NCBI GenBank assembly: GCA_949285905.1
Contig: CASDZV010000088.1
Span: 1-64,000 of the forward strand
Source: an uncultured Spirochaetales bacterium
GTDB taxonomy: Bacteria; Spirochaetota; Spirochaetia; Sphaerochaetales; Sphaerochaetaceae
DNA: 64,000 nucleotides
Direction of reading: 5' to 3'
In this document: positions 15,724 through 24,367 of the stretch, piece after piece
How positions within the stretch are numbered: position 1 is the stretch's first letter
Layout of the letters: each line of letters starts with the position of its first letter
Made by a program: the position numbers and the translations under genes
Notes under the pieces: generated by a model
The model's input: only the letters and a program-made list of their open reading frames with translations
What the model was told of the DNA's origin: nothing
Databases searched by the model: none

Positions 15724-17010
15724 TCATAATCGTCTGAAACGTTTTACAAAGCCATAACGCTTCACGCGCTCTCCGGAGTATCTTGTATCTGACACTGTCA
15801 TTCCCATCGCCACTGCGTCCTCATCGGCAAGGATGACCGGTATATTGAGAGAAAGAGCAAGCAGCTTGATCAGATACTCGTCCGCAGGGCCTGTCCATGA
15901 AAGTGACGTGAACTTCCGTTCTGTGAGCTTCTCAAGTCCTGAAACACACTCCTTTATCTCCGAGGCAATTGATACAAGAAGTGAAAGGTAAAGTTCATCA
16001 CCACTTATATCCTCTCCCATCGCTTCCTTTGCTTCTGCAGCAATATCATCTGAGTTATCCGGCAGCTTGAAATTCCCCCTCAGCTTCACACTGTTGAGAT
16101 CGCAATCAGGTTTTGCAAGAGCTTTAAGCAAGCCAGGGCAGCCAATCTGCTTCCCGACAAGGAATGTCCCGTTGATATGACCTGAATTGCCAAAGCCAAG
16201 TCTGAATGCTTCTTCCGTGATCAGCGGAAGAGAGGAAATGCAGCCTGCGGCAATACTGTCACCGGAAATGATATAAAGCCCATCATCCTCAACAGGAGAA
16301 CCAACAACTGCGGCGGATTCAGGAGCAGATGGAGCAAGAACGACAAAAGGCTTGCATCCGATACGGCCCTCTACGTCACTTCTTACAGGTCCTGCAGCTG
16401 TTCCTGGATCCGAAAGCTCCGTAAAGAGATGAACAGGAAGTCCAAGGCTGTCAATCGTCTCATGGTTCCAGCTATGTGTTCTCAGATCCACAAGCCCTGA
16501 TAGCGATGAAGCTGTGTATTCGTGTTTGATCACGCCTGTAAGCCTGTATGTGATGTAATCCGGAACAGAAAGGAGGTACGCGGCTTTCTCCAGAACTTCA
16601 GGATGCTCTTTTTTCAAGAGAAGCAGCTGATAAATCATACTCCTTTCAGACGGATGGAAACCCATCTTCATGAAAAGACTCTCATCATCCGCCGGTGGCT
16701 CGACTTCCTTCAGCCTCCAATCGCGATACGAGATGGATGGATACAGCACTTCACCGCTTTCGTCTGTGAGAACGAAATCGGAGCCCCACCCTGATACAGA
16801 GACGATGTCTGTCTTACCGCTCTTCTGAAGGCCAAGCACAACTTCAGAGTAAATCCGCTCAGTGTCCCAGACGAGGGCGCCCTCAGTATTTCTGAACGGC
16901 TCATTCTCAAAGGTGTGCACCGTTTCCATAGCGACCATGCCATCATTATTCAGATGGCCCTTCACAATGCGGCAGTGCTCACTGCCCAGGATTATTGAAA
17001 GATATACCAT
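15724..17010 (-). CDS. Degenerate FGGY sugar kinase, rhamnulokinase-like
   Basis: 428 residues with the FGGY/RhaB layout: GWGSDFVLTDESGEVLYPSISYRD, SVPDYITYRLTG, and TELSDPGTAAGPV. Two key sites are missing. The N-terminal phosphate loop reads IILGSEHCRIV, where active enzymes have an Asp-Gly-Ser motif, and the catalytic HDTAS motif is replaced by SAPESAA (about 228-234), losing the Asp. The ATG at 17010 was chosen because TACAAT lies 6 bases upstream and there is no Shine-Dalgarno site; a GTG at 17028 is in frame but would lie in the promoter. It is probably catalytically inactive, perhaps a sugar-binding regulator. Confidence 0.7.
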   Translation of the reverse strand: MVYLSIILGSEHCRIVKGHLNNDGMVAMETVHTFENEPFRNTEGALVWDTERIYSEVVLGLQKSGKTDIVSVSGWGSDFVLTDESGEVLYPSISYRDWRLKEVEPPADDESLFMKMGFHPSERSMIYQLLLLKKEHPEVLEKAAYLLSVPDYITYRLTGVIKHEYTASSLSGLVDLRTHSWNHETIDSLGLPVHLFTELSDPGTAAGPVRSDVEGRIGCKPFVVLAPSAPESAAVVGSPVEDDGLYIISGDSIAAGCISSLPLITEEAFRLGFGNSGHINGTFLVGKQIGCPGLLKALAKPDCDLNSVKLRGNFKLPDNSDDIAAEAKEAMGEDISGDELYLSLLVSIASEIKECVSGLEKLTERKFTSLSWTGPADEYLIKLLALSLNIPVILADEDAVAMGMTVSDTRYSGERVKRYGFVKRFRRL

Positions 17011-17016
17011 GCATAA

Positions 17017-17045
17017 ATTGTAAAGCACGAGTCCGATGAGGCAAA
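17017..17045 (-). promoter_or_regulatory. Promoter of the sugar-kinase-like gene, leaderless
   Basis: TTTGCC, 17 bp, TACAAT, then 6 bases to the ATG at 17010. Confidence 0.5.
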
Positions 17046-17101
17046 GTAAAAATTATCGGAGCTGTACAAAGTCTGCAGGAGACTTGCTAAGGAGCATGAG
17101 G

Positions 17102-17382
17102 ATGGAGAAACTGACTAAATTTGATGCTGCGGAATATCTTGATGCTGATGGGCTTCAGACTCTTTATCTTGATGAAGTCCTGAAGGAGAATGATCCTCTG
17201 CGCTTATCGAAGCGGCAGATACAGTAGCAAGAGTGGAAGGAATGACCAAGACAGCAAATGAAGCTGGACTTTCCAGAGAATGGCTCTATAAGGCACTTAC
17301 ACCAGATGGCAATCCATCTTTTGCAACAGTATGCAAGATAATAACGGACAGCAGGCCTCTTTCCCTTTTGTTTAACTGCTGA
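17102..17382 (+). pseudogene. Frameshifted addiction-module antidote (HigA-like) without toxin
   Basis: The ATG at 17102 begins MEKLTKFDAAEYL...LYLDEVLKENDP, the typical start of the HigA/antidote family (TIGR02684 type). After DP the frame shifts by two extra bases (or one missing) near 17195. The next frame reads ALIEAADTVARVEGMTKTAN, then the HTH part EAGLSREWLYKALTPDGNPSFATV, and ends at TGA 17382. The usual C-terminus after this point is also replaced. The partner toxin gene should lie immediately upstream, but I find no trace of it there. The -10 element of ktrB overlaps the end of this remnant. Confidence 0.8.
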
Positions 17383-17394
17383 ATTTGCTATAGT
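17366..17394 (+). promoter_or_regulatory. Extended -10 promoter of ktrB, leaderless
   Basis: TTTTGT, 17 bp, then TATAGT preceded by TGC; the ATG of ktrB follows after 7 bases, with no Shine-Dalgarno sequence. Confidence 0.55.
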
Positions 17395-17401
17395 CATCGA
17401 C

Positions 17402-18694
17402 ATGAGTAACAGGAAAAAGCTGCAGCCAGGATTGAAACTGGCTCTTGGCTTCATGCTGCTTATAGCAATAGGTGCGCTGCTGTTATACCTGCCTCTCTCA
17501 CATCAGGATGGGGTGGATGTATCATTTATTGACGCGCTTTTCATTTCAACGTCAGCAATCTGCGTTACAGGACTGACTCCTCTGGATATCTCCCAGACAC
17601 TATCAGTATTCGGTTCAACAGTGCTGATGTTGCTGATTCAGATCGGGGGACTCGGATACGCAGTCGTTGCAGTCATCATCATCCGTATCGCAAGTGGTCA
17701 TATCGACGCATTCAGCGGAAGCCTTTTAAGAGATTCATTGGGGGCTGACCACAGAGTAGGAACAAAGCGCATATTAATGACAGCGCTTGCTGTGACTGGA
17801 ATAATCGAGATAGCCGGAGCTGTTATGCTCTTTACCGTCTTCTCAGGGCATTTCCCACTGGGAAGGGCACTTTATCTATCGCTCTTTCACTCAGTCTCCG
17901 CTTTCAACAATGCCGGATTCGACCTCTTCTCCGACAGTTTGATGAAATGGAATGACAACCCTGTCGTGCTGGTCACAATCGCATTGTTAATTGCACTCGG
18001 AGGTCTTGGCTTCATTCTCTACAATGATATCGGAGAACACATCAGGCACGGGAAGAAAATCAGCATGCACACAAAGATAGTGCTCTCTACAACACTCTTC
18101 CTGATTGTATCCGGCACAGTGCTGTTCCGTTTCATTCTTCCTGGCATTGACTGGAAAAACGCGTTCTTCCAGTCTGTCACAACACGAACTGCTGGATACT
18201 TCTCTTACGATCAGACCACCCTTCCACCGGCCGGAGTCGCACTCACTGTCGTGCTGATGTTCATCGGAGCATCCCCCGGATCCACAGGAGGCGGCGTAAA
18301 GACAACATCATTCTTCACAGCCATCAAGGCATCGTTTTCTCTCCTGCTTGGCAGGAATCCGAAAGCATTCAAGAGAGAAATAAGCTCTGAATCAGTGATG
18401 AAAGCATTTTTTGTCATCATCATCTCAGTTCTCCTCGTCGCGCTTGCAACGCTCCTGCTGACAATCACAGACGGGAACTTCTCATCGGACAAGCTTCTGT
18501 ATGAAGTTGTCTCAGCTTATGCAACGGTGGGGCTGACAATGGGTGTTACGCCACATATCTCTTTTACAGGTAAGATTGTGCTGATTATCATGATGTATCT
18601 TGGCAGAGTCGGATTCATGACCATCATCACCGCATTTGCCAGAAGAAGCCTCGAAGGCGCACGATACATCGAAGAAAAAGTCATCATAGGATAG
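17402..18694 (+). CDS. ktrB: KtrB/TrkH-type potassium uptake channel subunit
   Basis: 430 residues with about eight membrane helices and four re-entrant pore segments. The selectivity-type segments are visible (STSAICVTGLTP, FHSVSAFNNAGFD, TTRTAGY, SAYATVGLTMG), each with the conserved Gly. The length fits KtrB rather than the longer TrkH. It imports K+, coupled to Na+ in characterised KtrAB systems. The stop is 4 bp before ktrA, so the two are co-translated. A leaderless start is predicted from the -10 at 17389-17394. Confidence 0.93.
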   Translation: MSNRKKLQPGLKLALGFMLLIAIGALLLYLPLSHQDGVDVSFIDALFISTSAICVTGLTPLDISQTLSVFGSTVLMLLIQIGGLGYAVVAVIIIRIASGHIDAFSGSLLRDSLGADHRVGTKRILMTALAVTGIIEIAGAVMLFTVFSGHFPLGRALYLSLFHSVSAFNNAGFDLFSDSLMKWNDNPVVLVTIALLIALGGLGFILYNDIGEHIRHGKKISMHTKIVLSTTLFLIVSGTVLFRFILPGIDWKNAFFQSVTTRTAGYFSYDQTTLPPAGVALTVVLMFIGASPGSTGGGVKTTSFFTAIKASFSLLLGRNPKAFKREISSESVMKAFFVIIISVLLVALATLLLTITDGNFSSDKLLYEVVSAYATVGLTMGVTPHISFTGKIVLIIMMYLGRVGFMTIITAFARRSLEGARYIEEKVIIG

Positions 18695-18698
18695 AAAC

Positions 18699-19370
18699 AT
18701 GAGGAAAAAAGAAGGAAATCAGGTATTCGGTATCATCGGTACAGGACGCTTTGGCTTAGCTGTTGCAGAAGAGCTGCTTGCGCGAGGCAAATACGTCATA
18801 GCAATCGACCAGGATCAGCAGAGACTCAAGCCTCTTTATGAGACTGACGCGGAAGTTTTCGTCGTCAACGACATTTCCCGCGAGACTCTTATGGATGCAG
18901 GAATCCAGGATGCAGACACCGTAATCGTTGGAATCGGCAAGGATGTAGAGAGTTCCATACTCGCTGCCCTCAACTCCATCGAGCTGGGAGTCAAACAGGT
19001 CATATGCAAAGTTATCAGCGATGATCACGCAAAGATACTGAAGAAGATCGGCGCTGATGTCATATTCCCTGAGATTGAAATCGGCAAACGTACAGCTATC
19101 AGGCTATGTGAACGTCTTGCTGAGGATATCCTCCCTCTTTCAGAGGAGTTCTCAATCATCCAGATCCGCACTCCAAAGGAACTTGATGGCAAGAGCGTAA
19201 AGGAAATACGCATCCGTGAGCGCTTCGGCATATCTCTCATCGCAGTTGTAAGAGATGGCAAGGCAAACGGCTCAGTCGGTCCAGACACAGTGCTGCATGA
19301 AGAAGAGCTGCTTGTGCTTTCGGGATCCAACAAGGGGCTGGCAAAATTCCAGGATTCATTCTCAGCTTAA
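18699..19370 (+). CDS. ktrA: KtrA/TrkA RCK regulatory subunit
   Basis: 223 residues. The RCK-N Rossmann domain starts FGIIGTGRFGLAVAEELLARG (GxGxxG) and has a conserved acidic residue at the end of the second strand (IAIDQDQ). From about 140 follows a TrkA-C domain (IQIRTPKELDGKSVKEIRIRERFG). It forms the cytoplasmic ring that gates KtrB in response to bound nucleotide. It sits directly after ktrB in the same operon. Confidence 0.93.
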   Translation: MRKKEGNQVFGIIGTGRFGLAVAEELLARGKYVIAIDQDQQRLKPLYETDAEVFVVNDISRETLMDAGIQDADTVIVGIGKDVESSILAALNSIELGVKQVICKVISDDHAKILKKIGADVIFPEIEIGKRTAIRLCERLAEDILPLSEEFSIIQIRTPKELDGKSVKEIRIRERFGISLIAVVRDGKANGSVGPDTVLHEEELLVLSGSNKGLAKFQDSFSA

Positions 19371-19390
19371 ATACATTTCCCCTCTCAGCG

Positions 19391-19399
19391 TGCTAGAAT
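19391..19399 (+). promoter_or_regulatory. Extended -10 of the symporter gene, leaderless
   Basis: TGC followed by TAGAAT, then 6 bases to the ATG at 19406. The same nine bases, TGCTAGAAT, with the same 6-base gap precede the deaminase gene at 6529. No clear -35 is visible, as expected for an extended -10 promoter. Confidence 0.55.
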
Positions 19400-19405
19400 C
19401 ATACT

Positions 19406-20782
19406 ATGGCTGAACGGGAAACGCTTGCATCCAGGCTGGGCTTCATACTGCTCTCTGCCGGATGCGCAATAGGACTTGGTAATGTCTGGCGCTTTCCATA
19501 CATCACGGGACAGTATGGAGGCGCCATATTCGTAATTATCTACCTCATATGCCTTGTGCTCATCGGCATACCTGTCATGGTGATGGAATTCTCTATTGGA
19601 AGGGCATCTGGCAGGAATGTCGCAGATGCACTCCGCCTTCTGGAACCAGAAGGAACGAAATGGCACATTTACGGTCCTTTCGCTATAGCAGGCAATTATC
19701 TGCTGATGATGTTCTACACGACTATCACAGGCTGGCTGCTATATTATTTCTTCTCAGCCATCAGCGGGCGCTTTGAAGGATTCGATGCCGAAAAAGCCGA
19801 GATGTTTTTCAGCGCAATGCAGTCACGGCCTCTTTTGCAGACACTTTTTATGGCAACCGGAGTCATCATAGGCTTTCTGATCTGCATGGGAGGGTTGCAG
19901 AAAGGCGTGGAAAGAGCTTCAAAGGCGATGATGCTGGGCCTTTTTGCCATCATGCTTGTTCTTGTACTCAATTCACTGCGTCTCCCGGGAAGCAAGGAAG
20001 GTCTTGAATTCTACCTTGTCCCGGATTTGGAGCGTGCTATGGAAGCCGGGATTGCGGAAATTGTATTCGCCGCAATGAGCCAGGCTTTTTTCACACTTTC
20101 AATCGGCATGGGAGGGATGGAGATCTTCGGCTCTTATATCGGAAAGGAGCAGTCCCTGACAGGCGAAGCGGTCAGAATCGTGGCGCTGGACACATCAGTC
20201 GCGATTATGTCCGGGCTCATCATATTCCCTGCATGCTTCTCATACGGTGTCAATCCTGGATCAGGTCCGGGGCTTCTTTTCGTAACTCTTCCGAACGTAT
20301 TTGCCCAGATGGGAGGAGGAAGAATATGGGGCGCCCTCTTCTTCCTCTTCATGGCTTTTGCTGCAGCAACAACCTTGATTGCCGTATTTGAGAACATCAT
20401 TGCCTACTGGATGGACTCTCACGGATGGTCGAGGAAAAAGGCAGCTCTGGTCAATATGGTGGCTATCATCATTCTATCACTGCCGTGCATCCTGGGATAC
20501 AATGTACTCTCATCGTTCCATCCACTTGGTGAAGGGACACAGATACTTGACCTTGAGGATTTCCTCATCTCCTCAACCATCATGCCGCTTGGCTCCCTTA
20601 TATTCGTGCTCTTCTCTGCCCACAGATACGGCTGGGGATGGAACAACTTCATCAGTGAAGCTGACAGCGGAAAGGGAATGAAATTCCCGCGATGGATGAA
20701 GATACACGTGCGCTGGATTCTTCCTCTCATCATCGCCGTCATCTTCATCAAAGGGTATTACGACATCTTTTCAGCTATGTAG
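19406..20782 (+). CDS. Na+:neurotransmitter-symporter (NSS/SNF) family transporter
   Basis: 458 residues with about eleven helices. The first helix has the family signature GFILLSAGCAIGLGNVWRFPYI, including the Na+-site Gly/Asn residues; GGAIFVIIYLICLVLIGIPVMVMEF follows. Bacterial members (LeuT, TnaT and others) import amino acids with Na+. The substrate is not readable from the sequence. It has its own leaderless-type promoter after ktrA and ends at a terminator shared with the convergent glycosidase gene. Confidence 0.92.
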   Translation: MAERETLASRLGFILLSAGCAIGLGNVWRFPYITGQYGGAIFVIIYLICLVLIGIPVMVMEFSIGRASGRNVADALRLLEPEGTKWHIYGPFAIAGNYLLMMFYTTITGWLLYYFFSAISGRFEGFDAEKAEMFFSAMQSRPLLQTLFMATGVIIGFLICMGGLQKGVERASKAMMLGLFAIMLVLVLNSLRLPGSKEGLEFYLVPDLERAMEAGIAEIVFAAMSQAFFTLSIGMGGMEIFGSYIGKEQSLTGEAVRIVALDTSVAIMSGLIIFPACFSYGVNPGSGPGLLFVTLPNVFAQMGGGRIWGALFFLFMAFAAATTLIAVFENIIAYWMDSHGWSRKKAALVNMVAIIILSLPCILGYNVLSSFHPLGEGTQILDLEDFLISSTIMPLGSLIFVLFSAHRYGWGWNNFISEADSGKGMKFPRWMKIHVRWILPLIIAVIFIKGYYDIFSAM

Positions 20783-20786
20783 CAGA

Positions 20787-20817
20787 ACAGTGCCTTGCAG
20801 CAGAATGCAGGCACTGT
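20787..20817. terminator. Terminator between convergent genes
   Basis: ACAGTGCCT and AGGCACTGT form a perfect 9-bp stem (20787-20795 / 20809-20817), extended by TGCA pairs with a bulge. ATTATTCT follows on the plus side. It lies between two stop codons 42 bp apart. Confidence 0.65.
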
Positions 20818-20824
20818 ATTATTC

Positions 20825-22336
20825 TCACACGACTCTGAAATAATCGAAATCGGCAGAGCCTGTGCTGTCTTTGTTCTCTTTGTTAGCGGCCCAGAGCGTG
20901 AGCTTCGCGCCAGTCCAGGTAGCACGCTCAAGCGTGAAGATTTTATTTAGCTTCACGAATGTGACGCCATCTGTGGAGTATGAGAAGAAGTAGTTCTTAT
21001 CCCTCCTGAGCTCCATGCGGAGATATACAGAACCTGATGGAACTGGAAGACTTAAAAGCTGTTCTTCCTCTGAAAGTCCTTCATATGTGATTTTCCTCAC
21101 ATCCCCTTTATAGACTCTGAGGGAATACTCTCCTCTCTCATAATACACTCCGATATAAGCATAACGATGCCCTATGATTCCGATACCTCCGAAGTCTCCA
21201 TCTTCTTTCCCGTTGAGCGTCAGTGAGGCTGCTGCTGTGAACTGGTCATGCTGAGGAATCTCTGTCAGCGCATTCGGTGCATACCACAAAAGATTCTCTC
21301 TTGTCTTATTCGCCTTGCATTTCAGCCGGAGGAAACCAGGCTTCTCTGTGAGGGAATATGAAGACTCATCCGGATTCGCCTGCCACTGCCACTGAAGAGA
21401 GAGGGAGTCCGAATCAAATTCATCAGACATCGGGATACTGTACTCAGGAGCATTCTCTACAGGGCTTCTGAACTCATAGACTGGCTCACCTATTCCATCA
21501 CCATTCTGGTCCACTCCGATAAGTGGCCAGCCATCTGCTGTGTAGCACATCGGCTGGAGGTGTATGACACGACCAAGCTCTATCACATCCTGAAAGTGCA
21601 CAAACCAGTCAGACCCGTCTGGGGCTGTTACCCATCCTCCCTGATGAGGCCCGTTCACTGAAGCCGAACCACGGTGCATCACAATTCTGTATTCATATGG
21701 CCCGTGGATGTTACGGCTGCGTATGCAGCACTGCCAGCCTGTTGCAACTCCCCCCGCAGGGAAAAGAACATAGAAATAATCATCCTTCTTGTAGATCTTC
21801 GGGCCTTCACTTATCGGAGCAATCATGTTGCCATCGAAGATGATGGAGTAATCCCCTATCGTGTGAGTGCACTCCGGATCGATTTCGATAAGAGCCAGGA
21901 CATTCTTCTTCCCACACCGGGAATACGCGAAAGCAAACACCATGTACGCTTTCCCATCATCCGTCCATATAGGGCACGGATCAATCCAGCCACTTGCTTC
22001 TTTGAGCATATTCAGCTTGAATTCTCCTCTTATGTCTTTTGAACGTGCAACCATGATGCCTTCGTCTACAAGCGGAATGAAAACAAAAAACTCACCATTA
22101 TGGAAGCGGATTGCAGGAGCCCACGTGCCGGAACCATGGGAAGGACCAGAATATTTCTCAAATGGCAGAGAGCGGACTACATAATTGATTATCTCCCAAT
22201 GAACAAGATCCTTCGAGTGAAGGACAGGCACACCTGGGATGTATGTGAACGAGGAAGCGACCATGTAAAAATCATCGCCAACCCTGATAAGATCCGGATC
22301 AGAATAATCTGCATTAATGACTGGATTTGTATACAT
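20825..22336 (-). CDS. Glycoside hydrolase family 43, beta-xylosidase/arabinosidase type
   Basis: 503 residues without a signal peptide, so a cytoplasmic enzyme acting on imported oligosaccharides. The N-terminal five-bladed propeller has the three catalytic acids: Asp13 in SDPDLI (base), Asp119 in WIDPCPIW (pKa modulator) and Glu177 in SEGPKI (acid). From about 310 follows the beta-sandwich typical of GH43 xylosidases (FLRLKCKANKTRENLLW ... YFRVV). It should cleave xylose or arabinose from hemicellulose fragments. The ATG at 22336 lacks a Shine-Dalgarno site; TACCAT lies 6 bases upstream. Confidence 0.9.
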   Translation of the reverse strand: MYTNPVINADYSDPDLIRVGDDFYMVASSFTYIPGVPVLHSKDLVHWEIINYVVRSLPFEKYSGPSHGSGTWAPAIRFHNGEFFVFIPLVDEGIMVARSKDIRGEFKLNMLKEASGWIDPCPIWTDDGKAYMVFAFAYSRCGKKNVLALIEIDPECTHTIGDYSIIFDGNMIAPISEGPKIYKKDDYFYVLFPAGGVATGWQCCIRSRNIHGPYEYRIVMHRGSASVNGPHQGGWVTAPDGSDWFVHFQDVIELGRVIHLQPMCYTADGWPLIGVDQNGDGIGEPVYEFRSPVENAPEYSIPMSDEFDSDSLSLQWQWQANPDESSYSLTEKPGFLRLKCKANKTRENLLWYAPNALTEIPQHDQFTAAASLTLNGKEDGDFGGIGIIGHRYAYIGVYYERGEYSLRVYKGDVRKITYEGLSEEEQLLSLPVPSGSVYLRMELRRDKNYFFSYSTDGVTFVKLNKIFTLERATWTGAKLTLWAANKENKDSTGSADFDYFRVV

Positions 22337-22342
22337 GGCTTT

Positions 22343-22371
22343 ATGGTAGTTAGAACAAACAATGATAGCAA
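22343..22371 (-). promoter_or_regulatory. Promoter of the GH43 gene, leaderless
   Basis: TTGCTA, 17 bp, TACCAT, then 6 bases to the ATG. The rest of the 190-bp gap up to 22525 is very AT-rich (runs of TATA around 22440-22500) and holds nothing else I can name. Confidence 0.5.
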
Positions 22372-22525
22372 CTGGAGATGACAGTATTCATAGTACAGGC
22401 AGAAACATATTCCTGCTTTTACACAACAAATCCTTCATCAAATATACTTATTATATATTTATATTATATAGTATACATATCTATATACAACAATATTGAT
22501 ATATAACATGCTTGCATTCTGTTTA

Positions 22526-23179
22526 TCATCCATTCAAAAGCCATCGTATTCCTCTGGCAATTCTGCCGATTTCATCTGTGAAATGCCCACCTTTATTCAT
22601 CTCAACGATAGTATTTATGGAAAAGGATTTATATGTATCGAAGATTGCTTCTGTATTGCTCTGCACACTCTGCATTAGACTGTTTCGCACCTTGGCCTCC
22701 TTCTCACCCAGAGATAGATATATTCTCTCAGGAGTTTTTCTAAAGTCATGTATTTTCACAAACTCAGGAAACCCCGGGAACCACAATGAGCCGGAAACAG
22801 AAGCTGCTCTGGAAAACGTATCAGTTCTGTATAGCGAGTACAGTGCAAATAATCCGGCAAGAGAGTATCCGGCAATACCTATCCATGACGGCAGAATATC
22901 TTCCGAAACATCTCTCACTACGTTGTCAAGGAATGCGATGTAGTCATCGGCGCCTCCTGTAAAAGGCACATCTCCGTACACAGAATCGGATGGCCAGGGA
23001 GCCATATCATGATTCCACTCCAGCCCAGACACACAAAGCAGGCTGACATCCTCATCTTCCAGCGCTTTTCTTATTGTCTCACCTTCATCTCCATGTGTAT
23101 TGATGACAATCAGCGGGACTCTCATCTTTTCACGGTGAAAGAGAGTCATTGTCTTTCCTTGTATAGCAAACTTCCGCAT
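22526..23179 (-). CDS. Alpha/beta-hydrolase esterase (Fes/IroE-like fold)
   Basis: 217 residues from the ATG at 23179, chosen because GGAGGT lies 4-5 bases upstream; an in-frame extension of 15 codons would run into the operator. GYSLAGLFALY carries the nucleophile Ser, and NKGGHFTDE near the end the catalytic His. FSRAASVSGSLWFPGF follows the nucleophile as in the esterase-D/enterobactin-esterase group. No signal peptide. With the GH43 gene downstream it could remove acetyl or feruloyl groups from xylan fragments, but the substrate is inferred. It is divergent from the TetR gene and shares its operator region. Confidence 0.8.
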   Translation of the reverse strand: MRKFAIQGKTMTLFHREKMRVPLIVINTHGDEGETIRKALEDEDVSLLCVSGLEWNHDMAPWPSDSVYGDVPFTGGADDYIAFLDNVVRDVSEDILPSWIGIAGYSLAGLFALYSLYRTDTFSRAASVSGSLWFPGFPEFVKIHDFRKTPERIYLSLGEKEAKVRNSLMQSVQSNTEAIFDTYKSFSINTIVEMNKGGHFTDEIGRIARGIRWLLNG

Positions 23180-23215
23180 TTTACCTCCAGGAAAAGTATA
23201 TACCTCAGATTCATA

Positions 23216-23266
23216 TTGACACATTGTCAGAATAAGTATATTTTATTGACACTATGTCAGAATAAG
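23216..23266. promoter_or_regulatory. Tandem TetR operators in a divergent promoter region
   Basis: A 21-bp unit occurs twice, 30 bp apart (23216-23236 and 23246-23266), with two mismatches. Each unit contains the palindrome TGACA-N3-TGTCA (23217-23229 and 23247-23259). The first unit starts with TTGACA, a perfect -35, with TATTTT 17 bp later as a possible -10 for the TetR operon. The region lies between the esterase and TetR genes. Confidence 0.75.
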
Positions 23267-23276
23267 GAAAAACACT

Positions 23277-23909
23277 ATGCCAAAGGTTGCGAAAGATATC
23301 GTGGAAATGCGCCCTGAAGAGATCACTGCCGCATGCAGAAAGCTTTACTTGTCCAGATCATTTCAGGAAATAACGATTAAAGATATAAGTGATGAGACAA
23401 GTCTCTCACGCCCCTCTATCTATAATTATTTCAAGACGAAAGAGGAAATTTTCCTTGCCCTCCTCGGAGACGAGTACAGGCTATGGAACACCGATCTGGA
23501 AAGAATTCTCGCTTCTGAACCGAGGAGCGTCAAGGAATTTGCCCATGCCGTCGGGAAAACACTTGGAAAAAGGGAGACGATGCTTAAAATCCAGTGCATG
23601 AATCTTTATGAAATAGAGGAAAACTCATCTGAAGAGAAGCTTGTGCAATTCAAGAAAGAGTATTCAAGATCCCTTGATCTCATGGCCCTTTGCCTTGAAA
23701 AATTTTTCCCATCTCTTTCCAGCGATGAGATAACAATGTTTGTCTATGAATTCTTCCCTTTCATGTATGGTCTGTATCCTTATGCACATCCGACAGAGAA
23801 GCAGAGAGCTGCAATGACGAAAGCCGGTTTGAAGCCACCTGCATTCAACGTCCCTGATGCAGTAGAAAAATGCATACGGGACTTGCTAGATAAAACGGAG
23901 GCAAAATAA
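23277..23909 (+). CDS. TetR-family transcriptional regulator
   Basis: 210 residues. The N-terminal HTH reads FQEITIKDISDETSLSRPSIYNYFKTKEEIF, a clear TetR domain at about 28-60. The C-terminal ligand-binding part is all-helical and has no known motif. AAGGA lies upstream. The stop codon overlaps the ATG of the flavodoxin gene by one base, so it heads a three-gene operon. It probably represses itself and the divergent esterase through the paired TGACA-N3-TGTCA sites. Confidence 0.9.
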   Translation: MPKVAKDIVEMRPEEITAACRKLYLSRSFQEITIKDISDETSLSRPSIYNYFKTKEEIFLALLGDEYRLWNTDLERILASEPRSVKEFAHAVGKTLGKRETMLKIQCMNLYEIEENSSEEKLVQFKKEYSRSLDLMALCLEKFFPSLSSDEITMFVYEFFPFMYGLYPYAHPTEKQRAAMTKAGLKPPAFNVPDAVEKCIRDLLDKTEAK

Positions 23910-24358
23910 TGAAGAAACTGATTATATTCTTTTCTGCCAGTGGAATTACAAGGCAAAGAGCAGAAGAGCTAAAAGTAAAATCTAACTCAGATATCTATGA
24001 AATCATTCCGGAATCGGTTTATACAAATGCGGATTTAGACTGGAGAAATAAGAAGAGCAGAAGCTCTGTGGAGATGCTGGACAAAACATCAAGACCTGAA
24101 ATCAAGGGGGAACTTCCAGATGTATCAGGCTATGATGTCATCTACATCGGGTTTCCGATCTGGTGGGGTGTCGCTCCGAGGATTCTGAACACATTCATCG
24201 AGAGTGTGGACCTTAGCGGAAAGACCATTGTAGTCTTCGCGACTTCCGGAGGCAGTGGTTCTGGACACGCAGTTGAGGACTTGAAGAGAAACTACCCTGA
24301 ACTGTCATTCATTGATGGCGGACTTCTCAACGGACGCGTTGATGGCGATATATTGTAG
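23909..24358 (+). CDS. Flavodoxin
   Basis: 149 residues. IIFFSASGITRQRAEEL is the FMN phosphate loop, somewhat altered from T-x-T-G-N-T. YDVIYIGFPIWWGVAPRILNTF and FATSGGSGSGHAVEDL are the two other FMN-binding loops of the long-chain-like flavodoxin_4 group. It is an electron carrier, or an NAD(P)H-dependent quinone reductase. It is translated from an ATG overlapping the TetR stop. Confidence 0.88.
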   Translation: MKKLIIFFSASGITRQRAEELKVKSNSDIYEIIPESVYTNADLDWRNKKSRSSVEMLDKTSRPEIKGELPDVSGYDVIYIGFPIWWGVAPRILNTFIESVDLSGKTIVVFATSGGSGSGHAVEDLKRNYPELSFIDGGLLNGRVDGDIL

Positions 24359-24367
24359 GAGGACAGT

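Noticed and set aside
17036-17227. Longer start for the antitoxin at 17036
   Set aside because: The family begins at the later ATG (17102, MEKLTKFDAAEYL); the upstream codons cover the divergent kinase promoter.
22440-22510. Replication or attachment site in the TATA-rich stretch before the GH43 gene
   Set aside because: No DnaA boxes, iterons or longer repeats are present; simple AT-richness of a promoter region explains it.
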